A DNA stretch of 64,000 nucleotides from Apium graveolens (taxonomy: Eukaryota; Streptophyta; Magnoliopsida; Apiales; Apiaceae), in NCBI RefSeq assembly GCF_009905375.1, contig NC_133652.1, positions 120,115,797-120,179,796 on the forward strand, written 5' to 3'. The notes below the pieces were generated by a model. That model worked only from the letters and a program-made list of their open reading frames with translations, made no database searches and was not told the DNA's origin. A program made the translations under genes and the position numbers. Shown here piece after piece: positions 10,094-21,280 of the stretch (position 1 is its first letter; each line of letters begins with the position of its first letter).

Positions 10094-13085
10094 CTAAGAG
10101 AACAGATGAGGATACCGGGAACGCATAACAGACTCTAACTCCCAAGTCGATTCTTCGACCTTAGGGTTCCTCCAAAGCACTTTTACTAACTTTACTGACT
10201 TATTTCTAAGGCTTTTCTCTTGCCAGTCGAGTATTTTAACCGGTTGCTCCACAAATGATAGGTCTGCCTGAATTTCTACAGGTTCATATTCTATCACATG
10301 GCTAGCGTCAGGATTGTACTTCTTAAGCAACGACACATGGAACACATTATGCACATGCTGATACTGAGGTGGTAAGGCCAACTCGTAGGCCACATTTCCC
10401 ACTTGACTCAAAATCTCAAAAGGACCTATGTATCTAGGTGCTAACTTCCCTTTCTTGCCAAATCTCATCAACCCTTTTCTAGGTGACACCTTCAGCAACA
10501 CAGCTTCGCCAATTTGGAATTGAACATCATTACGCGCTGGATCCGTATACTTCCTCTGTCTATCTTGAGCAGCAAGCAACCTTTTTCTGAATTAACTTGA
10601 CCGAGTCATGCAACTGTTGTACCAATTCCGAGCCGAGAATTCTTCCTTCTCCTACTTCATCCCAACTTGTTGGTGATCTACATTTTCGCCCGTACAAAGC
10701 TTCGTATGGTGGCATGCCGATACTGGAATGATAGCTGTTGTTGTAAGAGAATTCAATCAACGGCAAATGGTCGTCCCAACTTCCTGCAAAATCGATTGCA
10801 CAACTGCGCAACATGTCTTCAATTGTTTGAATTATCCTTTCACTCTGGCCATCAGTGTGCGGGTGGTACGCCGTGCTCATATTCAACTTCGTGCCAAGAC
10901 ATTCCTGAAATTGCTTCCAGAATCTCGAGTTAAATCGGGGATCTCTGTCTGAAACTATTGATACGGGTACTCCATGCCTTAGTACGATTTTGCACACATA
11001 CAGATGAACCAACTTGTCCAATGACGACTTCTCGTTTATTGGAAGGAAATGCGCCGACTTCGTAAGACGATCAATTATAACCCATATTCCGTCATGCCCG
11101 GATTTCATTCGCGGTAGTCCTACTATAAAGTCCATAGCGATATTTTCCCATTTCCATTCTGGAATCTTCAGGGGTTGAATTAATCCGCTTGGTCGTTGAT
11201 GTTCTGCCTTCACTTTCTGACAAGTATAGCACTTCGCAACCCATTCTGCCACGTCTCGCTTCATATTTGGCCACCAAAAGTTCTTCTTTAAGTCTCGATA
11301 CATCTTGGTGCTTCCCGGGTGGATTGAAAATTTTGAATTGTGGGCTTCATGGAGGATCTCATTCTTTAATTCAGGTACACGAGGAATCCATATTCTGGAA
11401 GAGAACCTTAGTATCCCTTGCTCATCCCTTCGAGTATTAATCTCCTCTCCAGATAACTGGTTCTTCTCTTTCTCCATTACTTCTTCTTGACATTTCTTTA
11501 TCTTTTCTACTAGTGTTGGCTGAAAGGTCATTGCACGACAAACTTCCTCAACTTTTCCGCAAGCACAAAGTTCCAGTTCAAATCTCTCGATTTCTTCAGA
11601 TAAGTCTTTTGATGTTATCATCATATTTAGTCTCTCCTTCCTACTCAGAGCATCGGCCACTACATTCGCCTTTCCAGGATGGTAATTTATCGAACAGTCA
11701 TAGTCCTTGATCAATTCCAGCCATCTCCTCTGCCTCATATTGAGCTCTTTCTGAGTAAAAATGTACTTTAAACTCTTGTGATCCGTGTAGATTTCACACT
11801 TCTCTCCGTAGAGGTAATGTCTCCAAATCTTAAGTGCGAACACTATGGCAGCTAGTTCCAAGTCATGCGTCGGGTACTTTAACTCATGCGGTTTTAACTG
11901 TCTTGACGCATAAGCGATCACTTTACTGTGTTGCATCAACACACAACCCAAACCCTTATGTGAAGCGTCGCTGAATATTACAAAGTTCCCTTGATCATCT
12001 GGTAGTACTAACACTGGAGCTGTTACCAACTTCTGCTTCAACTCTTGAAAGCTATCCTCACATTATACACTCCATTCAAACTTTTGATTCTTTCTGGTTA
12101 ACTTGGTCAATGGCGTGGCGATTTTCGAAAAATCCTTGACAAACCTTCTGTAGTATCCTGCCAATCCTAGAAAACTTCGCACTTCCGTAGGAGTCTTTGG
12201 CCTCTCCCAACTAATAACTGCCTCAATCTTTGCCAGATCCACTTTAACTCCTTCATTTCCAATGACATGCCCCAAAAATTGAACTTCCTTTAACCAAAAC
12301 TCACATTTGGTAAACTTGGCATACAACTTCTCTTGCCGAAGTATCTCTAATGCTATCCAGAGGTGCTGCTTATGTTCTTCTTCCGACTTAGAATAAATAA
12401 AAATGTCATCATTGAATACCACGACAAATTTGTCCAAATACTTCTTAAATACTTGATTCATCAGATCCATAAATGCGGCCGGAGCATTGGTCAGTCCAAA
12501 CGGCATTACTAGGAATTCATAATGCCCATATCTGGTCCTGAATGCGATCTTGGGAATATCCTCTTCTTTGATCTTTAATTGATGGTATCCCGATCTCAAG
12601 TCAATCTTTGAAAAGCATTTTACTCCCTTCAACTGGTCAAAAAGGTCATCTATTCTTGGTAGCGGGTAGCGGTTCTTGATCGTTACCTTATTCAACTCCC
12701 GATAATCTATGCATAGTCGCATACTCCCATCTTTCTTCTTTACAAACAGAACAGGTGTTCCCCATGGCGACGTACTTGGTCGTATCACTCCTTTATCCAA
12801 CAATTCTTGCAGCTGGCTCGCCAACTCTTTCATTTCTGCTGGTGCCATCCTATATGGGGCCTTTGAAACTGGTTATGCACCTGGAACAAGGTTGATCTCG
12901 AACTCGATTTATCGATCTGGTGGTAAGCCTCGTAGTTCATCGGGAAACACATCCGGGAACTCGTTAACTACAGGGATATCTTCCATGATGGGGCTGCCTT
13001 TTTCCGAATCTACTACATAAGCTAGGAACGACTCACAACCTTTTCTAAGTAGCTTCTTAGCCTGAACAATTGTAAGAAATAGTTG
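10094..13085 (-). pseudogene. Element C pol: reverse transcriptase, RNase H, integrase, chromodomain
   Basis: The domain order is gypsy-type. Reverse transcriptase: [10 protein letters not shown] and MPFGLTNAP, with catalytic box F-N-D-D-I at 12405-12420, where the second position is unusual (D has F-I-D-D). RNase [15 protein letters not shown]. Integrase: zinc finger [18 protein letters not shown] ... CYTC, then the acidic triad in [17 protein letters not shown] and GQSERI. Chromodomain: KVLWRN ... ESTWELES near 10100-10180. Breaks: a frameshift near 13080, two TAA stops between 12849 and 13021, a TAA at 12060-12062, and a one-base gain in an A-run near 10585. The chromodomain would target integration to modified histone H3. 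Confidence 0.95.
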
Positions 13086-14707
13086 CTCTTGCCTCTGCCC
13101 TTAAATACTACCTTCTCTCCACTCTTTGTCTTTAAATACACTTTCTTGGTCTTACAATTAATCTGAGCGCTATTCTCTCCTAACCAGTCCATTCCTAAAA
13201 TTATATCAAACTCTCCCAACTTGAAGAGTATCAAGTCGGCTGAAAACTTATATCCCGAAATATCAATCTCACACTTTGGACAAAATTGATTCACAGGAAT
13301 CTTCTCTTGGTTCGCAATTACCACATTCACTACCTCACTCATAATCATTTTCTCACATTGAAGCTTATCAACAAAAGATTTTGATATGAAAGATCTTGTT
13401 GCTCCCGAATCAATCAATACTTTAGCTTTGATATTATTGAGTAAAAGTGTACCTGCTATCACCTCAGAATTCTGAACAGCATCCTTCATCTTCAGATCAA
13501 ATGTCCTTGCTGTTGCTTGCGGGGTTGGTGCGGGTGGTGGAGGTAATGCCAATACCTCAACTGGCATGCTTGCACTGGTACTTGCCACGTTCATTATAGC
13601 TTTGATTGGTACGGTTGCCTTGCACTCCCTAGCTATGTGTCCAGTCTTCCCACACTTGTAACACGTAACTCCTGGCTTCGGCATCTTGCACTCATTTGCC
13701 AAATGTCCCTTCTGATTGCACCTATAACATGTCATGCTCAGCTTATTACACACTCTGGGGTGCCTTCTTCCGCAGTGCTTGCATTCTGGCCTCTGGAACC
13801 TGTTTTCTCCAACTTGCCCTTGGCTTGCCTGATTGTTCCCCTTCGATTCTTGCCTTTTACCCAAATTTCCTTTCTTTTGAAAATTTCCGCCCTTCTGGAA
13901 TCCGATCCTCTTTACATTCCGATCTTGTGAACTTCCCACTTCAGACTTTTCTCCATAAAATGGAACCTTCCTCTTCTTGTTATCCCTCTCCTTCCTTGAC
14001 TGCATCCCATTATTCTCAATCAGAGCAGCTTTCTGTACTACTCCCGCATAAGTTTCAAGCTCAAACATAGCCACTCTATCTCTGATCCAAGGCTCCAATC
14101 CTTGCTGAAATTTCTTTGCTTTTTCCTCCTCAGTGCTGGTATACATTGTCACAAACCTTGACAATTCAGTGAACTTCTTCTCATATTCCAATACAGTCAT
14201 GTTCCCTTGCTTCAACTCAAGAAATTTAAGTTCCATCTGATTCTGCATGTACTTAGGGTAATACTTGTCCAGAAATAACTTCTTAAATCTCTCCCAAGAA
14301 ATCTGCTGAGTGACTTCCATAGCTTTTACTGATTCCCACCAATAGATGACTTCTCCCTTCAAGAAGTAAGTAGCATACGGCGTCTTCTGATCGTCTCCTA
14401 ACTGTACCAACTCAAAAGCCCTTTCCATCTCCTTGATCCATGTGTTAGCTATCACTGGATCAGTGGTATCATGAAATGCAGGTGAATTCACATTCTGAAA
14501 AGCCTTAAAAGTGACAATTTGTCTAGGTGGTACTGGTGGTTCAGGTGGTTGGTGTGGCTCACGGTTATCTTGGTTTTCAATTCATTGTTGAAGAGTTAGT
14601 TGTTGTTGAGCTATAGCATTGGTCTGCTGTTGCAAGGTTTCCAGTAATCGAAGAATGTTTGGGTCTGTGGTGGATGTGGTTGTTGGGTTCTTCTTTTTGG
14701 GAGGCAT
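13022..14707 (-). pseudogene. Element C gag-protease
   Basis: The likely start is the ATG at 14707 (MPPKKKN, matching MPPRRN in D). The reading frame has a TGA at 14582-14584 and is then open to 13022. The gag core is about 14440-13980 ([48 protein letters not shown]). A Lys-rich linker follows. Three Cys-rich knuckles lie near 13780-13630, among them CYRCNQKGHLANEC and CYKCGKTGHIAREC. An aspartic protease with [10 protein letters not shown] lies near 13400. A frameshift near 13085 separates it from reverse transcriptase. Gag packages the RNA; the protease would cut the polyprotein. Confidence 0.9.
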
Positions 14708-15019
14708 GATCCTGAAATAAGAGTTGTGTCAAAACAGATATGAATGATAAAATGATTCGAGGGTATCGCATGGCATTCTCATTTACATATGGGGTCAAGT
14801 TTCCAAATTAAGCAGATATGATGATAAAAACGTAAAATAACAGTTGAGAGCAAATGGAACAATAGCACATAATTATTGAAATTTTAAAGGTCACAATACA
14901 TAAGATTAGGACAAGGTCTGATTCTAGGAATAACAGGCTTATTTAAAGGAAACAACGGAAACAACTAGGGATTCCACAGAGTCTGATGGTACAACAACAT
15001 GAAAGGTAAATGGAAAGAA
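14708..15019 (-). other. Element C untranslated leader upstream of gag
   Basis: About 310 bp lie between the leader ORF and the gag ATG. I see no ORF with family features. The region likely contributes to the packaging signal. Confidence 0.5.
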
Positions 15020-15376
15020 CTAAGGCTCCACTCCATCTGAACGGGGATTGGTAGTCTTTTCCTCTCGAAGCGTCTTCACAATGCTCTGGAGCTCATCCGC
15101 CACCATCTGAATGACATACTGGCTGGTGCGGTCCTGGTGCGCTGGCATCTCCTCAAGCTTAGTATTGACGTACTGAACCAAGATCTCAAGTCTCGCAGTC
15201 ATCTACTCCTTGGGCTTCCCTTCATAGTTTCGGCTGTCCGGATACACGTTCTTCAGTCGGTCTATCAGTCGGTCGTACTTGCCCTGAAGCATGACGAACT
15301 CGCGCCTCAACTCAGCATACACTGTGAAAGCAATAGTGTCGTCCGACCCAGAGGATGACGAGGAATGCGCCCTTTG
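15020..15376 (-). CDS. Element C leader ORF (possible second exon), one in-frame TAG
   Basis: An open frame upstream of gag on the same strand, about 118 codons, with one TAG at 15203-15205. It begins, if spliced, right after a good acceptor (pyrimidine-rich ctcctcttattggttgtcag, AG at 15377-15378) with QRAHSSSSSGSDD. It continues with a heptad-like, coiled-coil-prone stretch (ELRREFVMLQGKYDRLIDRL) and a second amphipathic segment (LEILVQYVNTKLEEMPAHQD). Joining the phase-0 donor after codon 21 of the 5' LTR mini-ORF (exon end 15694) to this acceptor keeps the frame and removes 317 nt, including the LTR end and the primer-binding site. A comparable ORF lies at the same place in D. Function unknown. 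Confidence 0.5.
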
Positions 15377-15496
15377 CTGACAACCAATAAGAGGAGTATT
15401 AATAATAAATTTACTTATCCTACTCTCTCGCATATTATCTATAACCTACACACATATCCTATAACCTATTTGGGCTGTCCAGGGACTCTAAACCGT

Positions 15497-15510
15497 GGCT
15501 CTGATACAAA
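15497..15510 (-). other. Element C primer-binding site
   Basis: Plus strand ggctctgatacaaa is the complement of a methionine-tRNA primer site (usual form tggtatcagagc) with one change. It lies 4 bp inside the 5' LTR border at 15515. Confidence 0.85.
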
Positions 15511-15514
15511 AACC

Positions 15515-18500
15515 TGTCACGCCCCCAACTTAAACAGGAAATTAAATATAACTATTAAAACATTTTTAAAAGAAGAATACACAACCAACTCCAAGACCTT
15601 ACAGTTTAGGGTTTGGAACAGCCCAACACTACCAACTATTACATCTGATTTTAAATACCGAGTCCTCACACAAACTATTATTACTTATTCTACCTGAGCT
15701 CGAACATAAGCATCAGCATCACAGGTCTTACGGGCAGTCTGCTTGAATCTAACCATAGCTGCTAGCTGTAATATCAGGGTAAAGCAAGAAGTGAGCCAAA
15801 TGCTCAACAAGTGCTAACAGTACGATACAAAACATAAATCGAGATATAAATTAAAGAATGTCAATGGGAAGACATAATCTGAGATAACGAGAGATTAAAC
15901 ATTGGGTAATGGCATCATTTTTACTTGTATCAAAACAAATTTCAAAAAATCATGTCTTAATCAAAATCATTTTAGGACGCTACGGATTACAGCCGGTGAT
16001 CAGCCGCGAAGTAATCCCGAACCTCGCTGGGTTCTAAAACATTAATGGGAATCCCTAGGCAACTTTTAAGCCTAATATAAGTGTTGAAAGGACTCGCGTC
16101 TCAGTCCAGATCCACCATTCAAAGAAAACATTTATCCCCCTTTGGGACTGAAAACCCACATTTTATTCATTTCAAAAAATAAAAAACTGATGCCGAATTA
16201 AGACAAAATCTCTTTTTACAGTAAACATCTTTATCAAGGGATTATATATCAACTCGAAATACGGGAAATATGGTATTAAATCTCAGGGCCACGATTCACA
16301 AAACTATACTCTATTAAAGTAACTGAATGGTTTTCATATATCAAAGTTTGGACAAGGGAATTTAGTGAGGCTATTGGATATCATGAAGGGAAATGCTAAA
16401 TTGGGCTTAAAGCAATGGTTTCTCATCAAGGTTCAAGTGCTGCATCTTCAAGGATGTAAGCTTCATGAATACTAAGGGGGTTAAGGTACGAAGATATGAT
16501 TTTTAGCTCAGGATATATCAGAATTGTCAAGCTTTAGGATAGGAAAGAGGGGTATCAATCAATGAAGGATCACTTTGATAAGTATCTGACTTTCAGGGTT
16601 CAAGGTATGGTTCTATAGGGGTTCAAGTATCAGGATGAGATATCAATACTTAGGAATCATCAGCATGTTAATCAAGAGAATCAACTAAGAGTGGTAACTA
16701 CCCTTTCCTTTATCATGGCATTCAAATTAGTTTAGTATACTATCATGAATAAGACTTTTGAACTACTTGCAATACGTACTCGAGGGTTCATGGCATTTCT
16801 ATATGATTCAAAGATAAACGTAATATACGCTTGATTTAATATATCAAATGACAGGGATAGTTGTAGCAATGTATGAATTATTTGCAGTAAATACGAAGGT
16901 CAAGTTGAATCACTTGCCTTAAGAAAGGCTGGTCTGGTCTAACTGGTAGGAGCAACTGGAGCTTCACTCGACCTTTATGGCAAGTTTCCCCTCGTCTCGA
17001 GATCCTACATAAATAATAATCCTCATTATAATATATTCTCACTAACTTAACCTATTTAAAACCCGAAATTAAACATGGATGGCACTTAGGACTATATGCA
17101 CCTAATTTTATATTCACTTTTAAATTACGAAAGTACACACATAGCCACATAATCACATATCATATATTAATACCAATAACACCATATATACCATAATGCA
17201 ACACCAGGCTTGGATGATCTCGACTCACAACTTAAGTCACTTGGTCGCTAAACTAGACAAGGTCTTCTAATTTTGGCTTCCTATCTCGATGTGCCTTTCC
17301 TAAACTATCCAAAACTTATTGACCCTCACTTGTGCCTTTTGCTCTAATGACCTTATACTATCTTAAAACTATGGTGGTCAACCTAATACTCACTTCTAAG
17401 TGTTCTAAAACTATGTGATAAGTGAAAGTGCTCACTGGTGCAAATTTCAGAATGACAACTATGGTTTCTTGAGTGCACTGGACACTCTTAAACTACAAGT
17501 TTTCCTTCAAAACTTTTCCACAAGACTCTCCTGACCTAAGCCCATCTCACAAACTTGATTTGGCTCAAGGGCCTGACTTGGGCCTTCTTGGGCCTAACCT
17601 AAAAGTCCAAGGTTCCCCTGTTTTTCTGGGCAGAAAACGCCCTGACTTGAATTAACTTGTGACACATGGTTCTAACTCATATCCTATGAACTATGGTTGG
17701 AAAAACTTCTCTGACACTCCCTCTAACTAAGGCCCAACAGGGCCTAATAAGGGCCTACCCATGACATGATCTCCCGATTTCTAAGTTGCAACAAAACTGT
17801 CCCCTACTGGACAGATTTTGTTATTCTACTTGTGCACCAAACCAAATAACATGCAAACCTCCAACCAACACTTAAAACCTTTTATATACTCCCAATAATA
17901 ACTTATGGTGGCTTGGGCCTCAAAGTGCACATCAATGACATGATCAAAACTCACTCTAAACCTCAGGGTTCTAAACCGATTTTCTGCAAAAACTATAACT
18001 CTCCTTTCTCCAAGGTTTTGACTTGACAAACTCAACTACCAACATCCCAATACTCAAACCAAGACTTAAACATGGTAATCTACTGAACTAACTCCCTTAT
18101 TCTCAAAATAACCTTGGGTGAGATCATCCTTACCTAAGGTACAATTATGGCAAAACAAAAGAAACTACACTTCACAAATCACAAATCTTCATGCTTTTGA
18201 AACAACAAGATATGCATTTTTATAAAAGATAACCACGAATTATTACCATGCAACAAGGAGCATAAATCAATATTAACACATTATTCCTACTGAAATTAAG
18301 GCTCACTAACAAAATCTTTCCAAATGATCAAAATCTCACAACATTCTAAGAGAAATCCACATGCATGCATGTCTTCGGGTTTTGCAAACCAAACCAACAC
18401 ATTTTCTACATATATTCTATCATAAAATTGACATGCAAGCCTAACATAAGCTATACCTAGATGATCACTTAGCATGCAAAGAGTTTTATTAAATTTTCAC

Positions 18501-19399
18501 CACAAAATTCAAGTCATTATTACATAAACATGCAAAAATTGATTTAAGCAACAAGAATAGTCTTAAGGACCATTCATTCGGCTCCCATATGGTCATGGCC
18601 GAATGAAATGGATGGGAATGGCCATTTAATCATCAAGAGTTTCCCTCTCAATACGTAGCACTTCTCCATTCCTTGTAGTCCTCTAAAAAACAACCCTAAA
18701 CTCACAAGAATCAAGGTTGTACTTTGAGTTTCAACTAGAACCTTAACATGCAACTTCAAAACTTAAACTTTCTATTCAAAACTCTTTGAAATATGAATGA
18801 TCATGGTATAGGAAATAACATTTACTTGTATAAAGAGTAGACGCTTGGTTGAGGAATGAAGAAAAATGGGGAGGGGTGGTTCTCGGCTAAAAGCCGAGAG
18901 TGAGGGGGGAAGGAGGGCCGAGAGGAGGGAAAAGGCAGGGAGGAGAGAGTGAGGTGTGGGTGGAGTATGAAAATGATCATGACACTTTGCTTGTTTTATG
19001 GTATTTGATTTGACAAAATTTGAGTGGAAAGGAGAATTGACAAGACTATCCCTCCACTTATACTTGGTTCATTTTGCATGCAAGGGTGAAGAAGGAAATT
19101 GGCTAGAAAAATAAGAGTTAGTGGGGTTGGAATTGTCCTCTTTGTCCTTGAAAAGAATGAGAGGGTGGTTTGCATGCAAGGGCTTTCTTGTAATTTGCTA
19201 AATATGACAACTAAAATTTATAATGATTTATTTTTATAAAATAAAATACAAGTTCAAAAATTATAAAATTTATACCATAAAATAACTTGGATTTTTAGAG
19301 ACTTTATAAAATCATTTTCAAAATTTGTGAACAAAATACCTTTTAAAAGAAAAATTTTCCAAGGCTTAGAATATTACTTATAAATCAAAAATAAAGAAA
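15515..19399 (-). repeat. Element C 5' LTR, outer end deleted
   Basis: It is nearly identical to the 3' LTR 6011-9897 (positions 19391-19399 match 9889-9897). The outermost 162 bp (equivalent of 9898-10059, the U3 start) are absent and copia A ORF3 sequence follows at once. Losing the U3 end removes the LTR terminus needed for integration and perhaps promoter sequence. Confidence 0.95.
15685..15756 (-). CDS. Histone H3-tail-like mini-ORF in C 5' LTR
   Basis: This copy is identical to 6181-6252: MVRFKQTARKT at the start, donor-like CAG|GTAGAA with the exon ending at 15694. Being in the 5' LTR, it lies at the head of the expected genomic transcript, upstream of the primer-binding site and leader ORF. 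The A/V at position 2 would allow removal of the first Met, leaving VRFKQTARK against mature H3 ARTKQTARK. Translation is not shown. Confidence 0.5.
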   Translation of the reverse strand: MVRFKQTARKTCDADAYVRAQVE

Positions 19400-20677
19400 A
19401 ATTTGTATCCCCAGTTGGTTTGGATTTCTTCTTTCTGGCATATGTTTGGGGTGAGCTAGTGTCCCTTACCCTCTTGGCCTGTGCTCTTGGCTGGGAGCTT
19501 TGTTCAATAGCTACATCCTTTTGGGAGGATGCAGCTAGCAATAAGCTTAAGTCCATTTTAAGCACTGTAGTCTGTTGGGAAACTGCAGTGTGGCTAGGCT
19601 GGGAAACACTCACCTCTTTAACCTTATCCTTAGGGCTTCTTTGATGTTCACCCTGTCCCTCACCTAACTCACTCACCTTCACACTCCCATCTTGATGTTT
19701 GGTAGATTTTGCAAATGGTTTCTTTTGAGAGAAACCAGAGGGGGTTTTCCTTGATTTGGTTTTTGAAATTTTTGTTTTGGGGGCTTGGGTAGGCATCTGT
19801 TTGGTCATGACACGGATGCCATGGCCACACTCAAAGGCAAAGAAATTTGAGAAGTTGGAATAGTAGGGACAGTGGTGCTTACCTCACTTACATGAGGGCC
19901 CTCCATGATTTGAAAATAGAAGATGGGCACCTCATTGTGATGACTTGCTCTATTAAGATCTATAAGCCTCCTTTTTTGAACCCAACAATCCAGTTTGTTG
20001 GTCGGGTTCTCAACAACAATGTCCTCAACAAAATGGTTAGCAAGAATCATAAAGAATCTAGCGTAATAGATATTTTTATTTCTCTTTTTAATTTCACCTA
20101 ACTTGTAACCTAACCCAAACATGATCATGTCACTGAAGTTATGGTACCTATCAGTAACTAGCATATAAAGCATGTTAAGCATGACAGTGTTGACAGAATC
20201 AGAGTTACTTATCTTACCAAAAAACACTTTGGTAACTACATCACAAAGATAACCCCACTCTTTCATAAGACCTAGTCTTCTAATCTCACTTAACTTAGTG
20301 GTAGGAAGAGCATAGCCAATAGAATTAAGCATGGTAACTAAATTATTATTTGTGTGGGGTTCAGTAGTAGTGTTCTCGGGAATCTTAAAGCATGCTTGAA
20401 TTACATCACTGTTAATGCAGTATTGCTTACCTTTGAGAGTGAAAGTTATGGTTTTGTCGGTAGACTGGTACACAACAGTTATCCATATCTCCTCCACAAC
20501 TTCACAGTAGATTGTGGGGGATTCCAACATAGCATAACTGAGTTTGCATTCCATCACAAAATCCATCATTTTGTGAAAATCTTCAGAAGCCGAAATCTCC
20601 TTGTTCACAAGAGCTACGAAATTGTTTTTCTCATAGATGAATCCAGAATGAAACATGATATTAACTACTGGTGCCAT
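19400..20677 (-). pseudogene. Element A ORF3, N-terminal part
   Basis: It starts MAPVVNIMFHSGFIYEKNN at 20677. The ATG is the first after a TATA-like box 108 bp upstream and matches the start in B (60274). The first ~270 residues form a compact-looking domain (VEEIWITVVYQSTDKTITFT; SDVIQACFKIPE; LMKEWGYLCDVVTKVFF; WVQKRRLIDLNRASHHNEVP). A Lys/Ser/Pro-rich tail follows. The frame is broken by a one-base loss near 19807, and the ORF is cut at ~19403 by element C; about 0.9 kb of ORF3 present in B (roughly 61557-62445) is missing. No signal peptide, membrane helix or catalytic motif is visible, so I do not call it env. The pattern loosely recalls plant transposon proteins of unknown function. 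Confidence 0.75.
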
Positions 20678-21197
20678 TGTTAAGGTGAGGAAATTTGCAG
20701 AGATGGAGTATTTGTTTTGAAGAAGAAGAGAGTTAGAGAAATTGCTTTGAGAATGATAAAAGAAAAGAATGAAAATGAATTTAGCTTTTATACTATCTTA
20801 GAAATAAACTGTCAAAAGTAATAAAATAAAATAAAGTAACTCCAAAATTGCCTAAAATAGCCGTTTAGCCGTTTAAAATAAAATAAAACTGTCAATTATC
20901 TGTCATGACATACTCACAGACTGTAAGTATATCCGATGGATAATGTCCAGTACTTTTAACGGCTAGGATGTAGGCAATTTGACGGATGAGGATAAAACAA
21001 TTATCCGTTAGGTATAAAATAATCCAGAAAAAAAATTGATTTTTACTAAGCTATTTTATCCCGGCGGATGATCAAACTCGATGGATAATGAGCATCCGTC
21101 GAGATGTAAATTTTGACTTAGCCAAAATTTCATCTAAAACAGAAAAATCAATTAAGTTTTTGGCTGCATTTCAACTTGCAAAATTATCTAAAAAGAT
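20678..21197 (-). promoter_or_regulatory. Element A region between pol and ORF3, with TATA box
   Basis: These 520 bp without a gene hold a TATA-like gtataaaagct (TATA at 20785-20792) and a C/T-rich leader running to the ORF3 ATG. Element B has the same layout with the same 108-bp spacing. Copies of the ATCCGTCGAG-like motif lie at about 20935-21105. It looks like an internal promoter for ORF3. Confidence 0.55.
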
Positions 21198-21280
21198 TTA
21201 AGAATAATTAAGCATACCTAACTCACTTACCAACCTAGAAAATGTGGATTCATCAAGTGGCTTGGTAAAGATATATGCAA
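21198..21280 (-). pseudogene. Element A pol, last codons after insertion D
   Basis: Minus strand FTKPLDESTFSRLVSELGML then the stop at 21198-21200; this is the extreme C-terminus of copia RNase H/pol. It is separated from the rest of pol (33983 onward) by element D. Positions 21276-21280 (tgcaa) are the left copy of D's target duplication. Confidence 0.9.

Larger units (their letters stand above)
6011..19399 (-). mobile_element. Element C: Tekay-like gypsy chromovirus
   Basis: It lies on the minus strand: 5' LTR 15515-~19399 (truncated at its outer end), primer-binding site, leader ORF, gag-protease, pol with chromodomain, polypurine tract and 3' LTR 6011-10059 (4049 bp). Both LTRs begin, read on the plus strand, with tgtcacgcccccaacttaaa and are almost identical. 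The left border with copia A is exact at 6010/6011. The right border lacks the last 162 bp of the LTR and about 0.9 kb of ORF3, so no target duplication remains. Coding parts carry several stops and frameshifts. Confidence 0.95.

Noticed and set aside
10667..10933. Plus-strand ORFs opposite C and D pol (10667-10933, 11189-11440, 13637-14070, 25227-25526)
   Set aside because: Antisense shadows of clear reverse transcriptase, integrase and gag frames.
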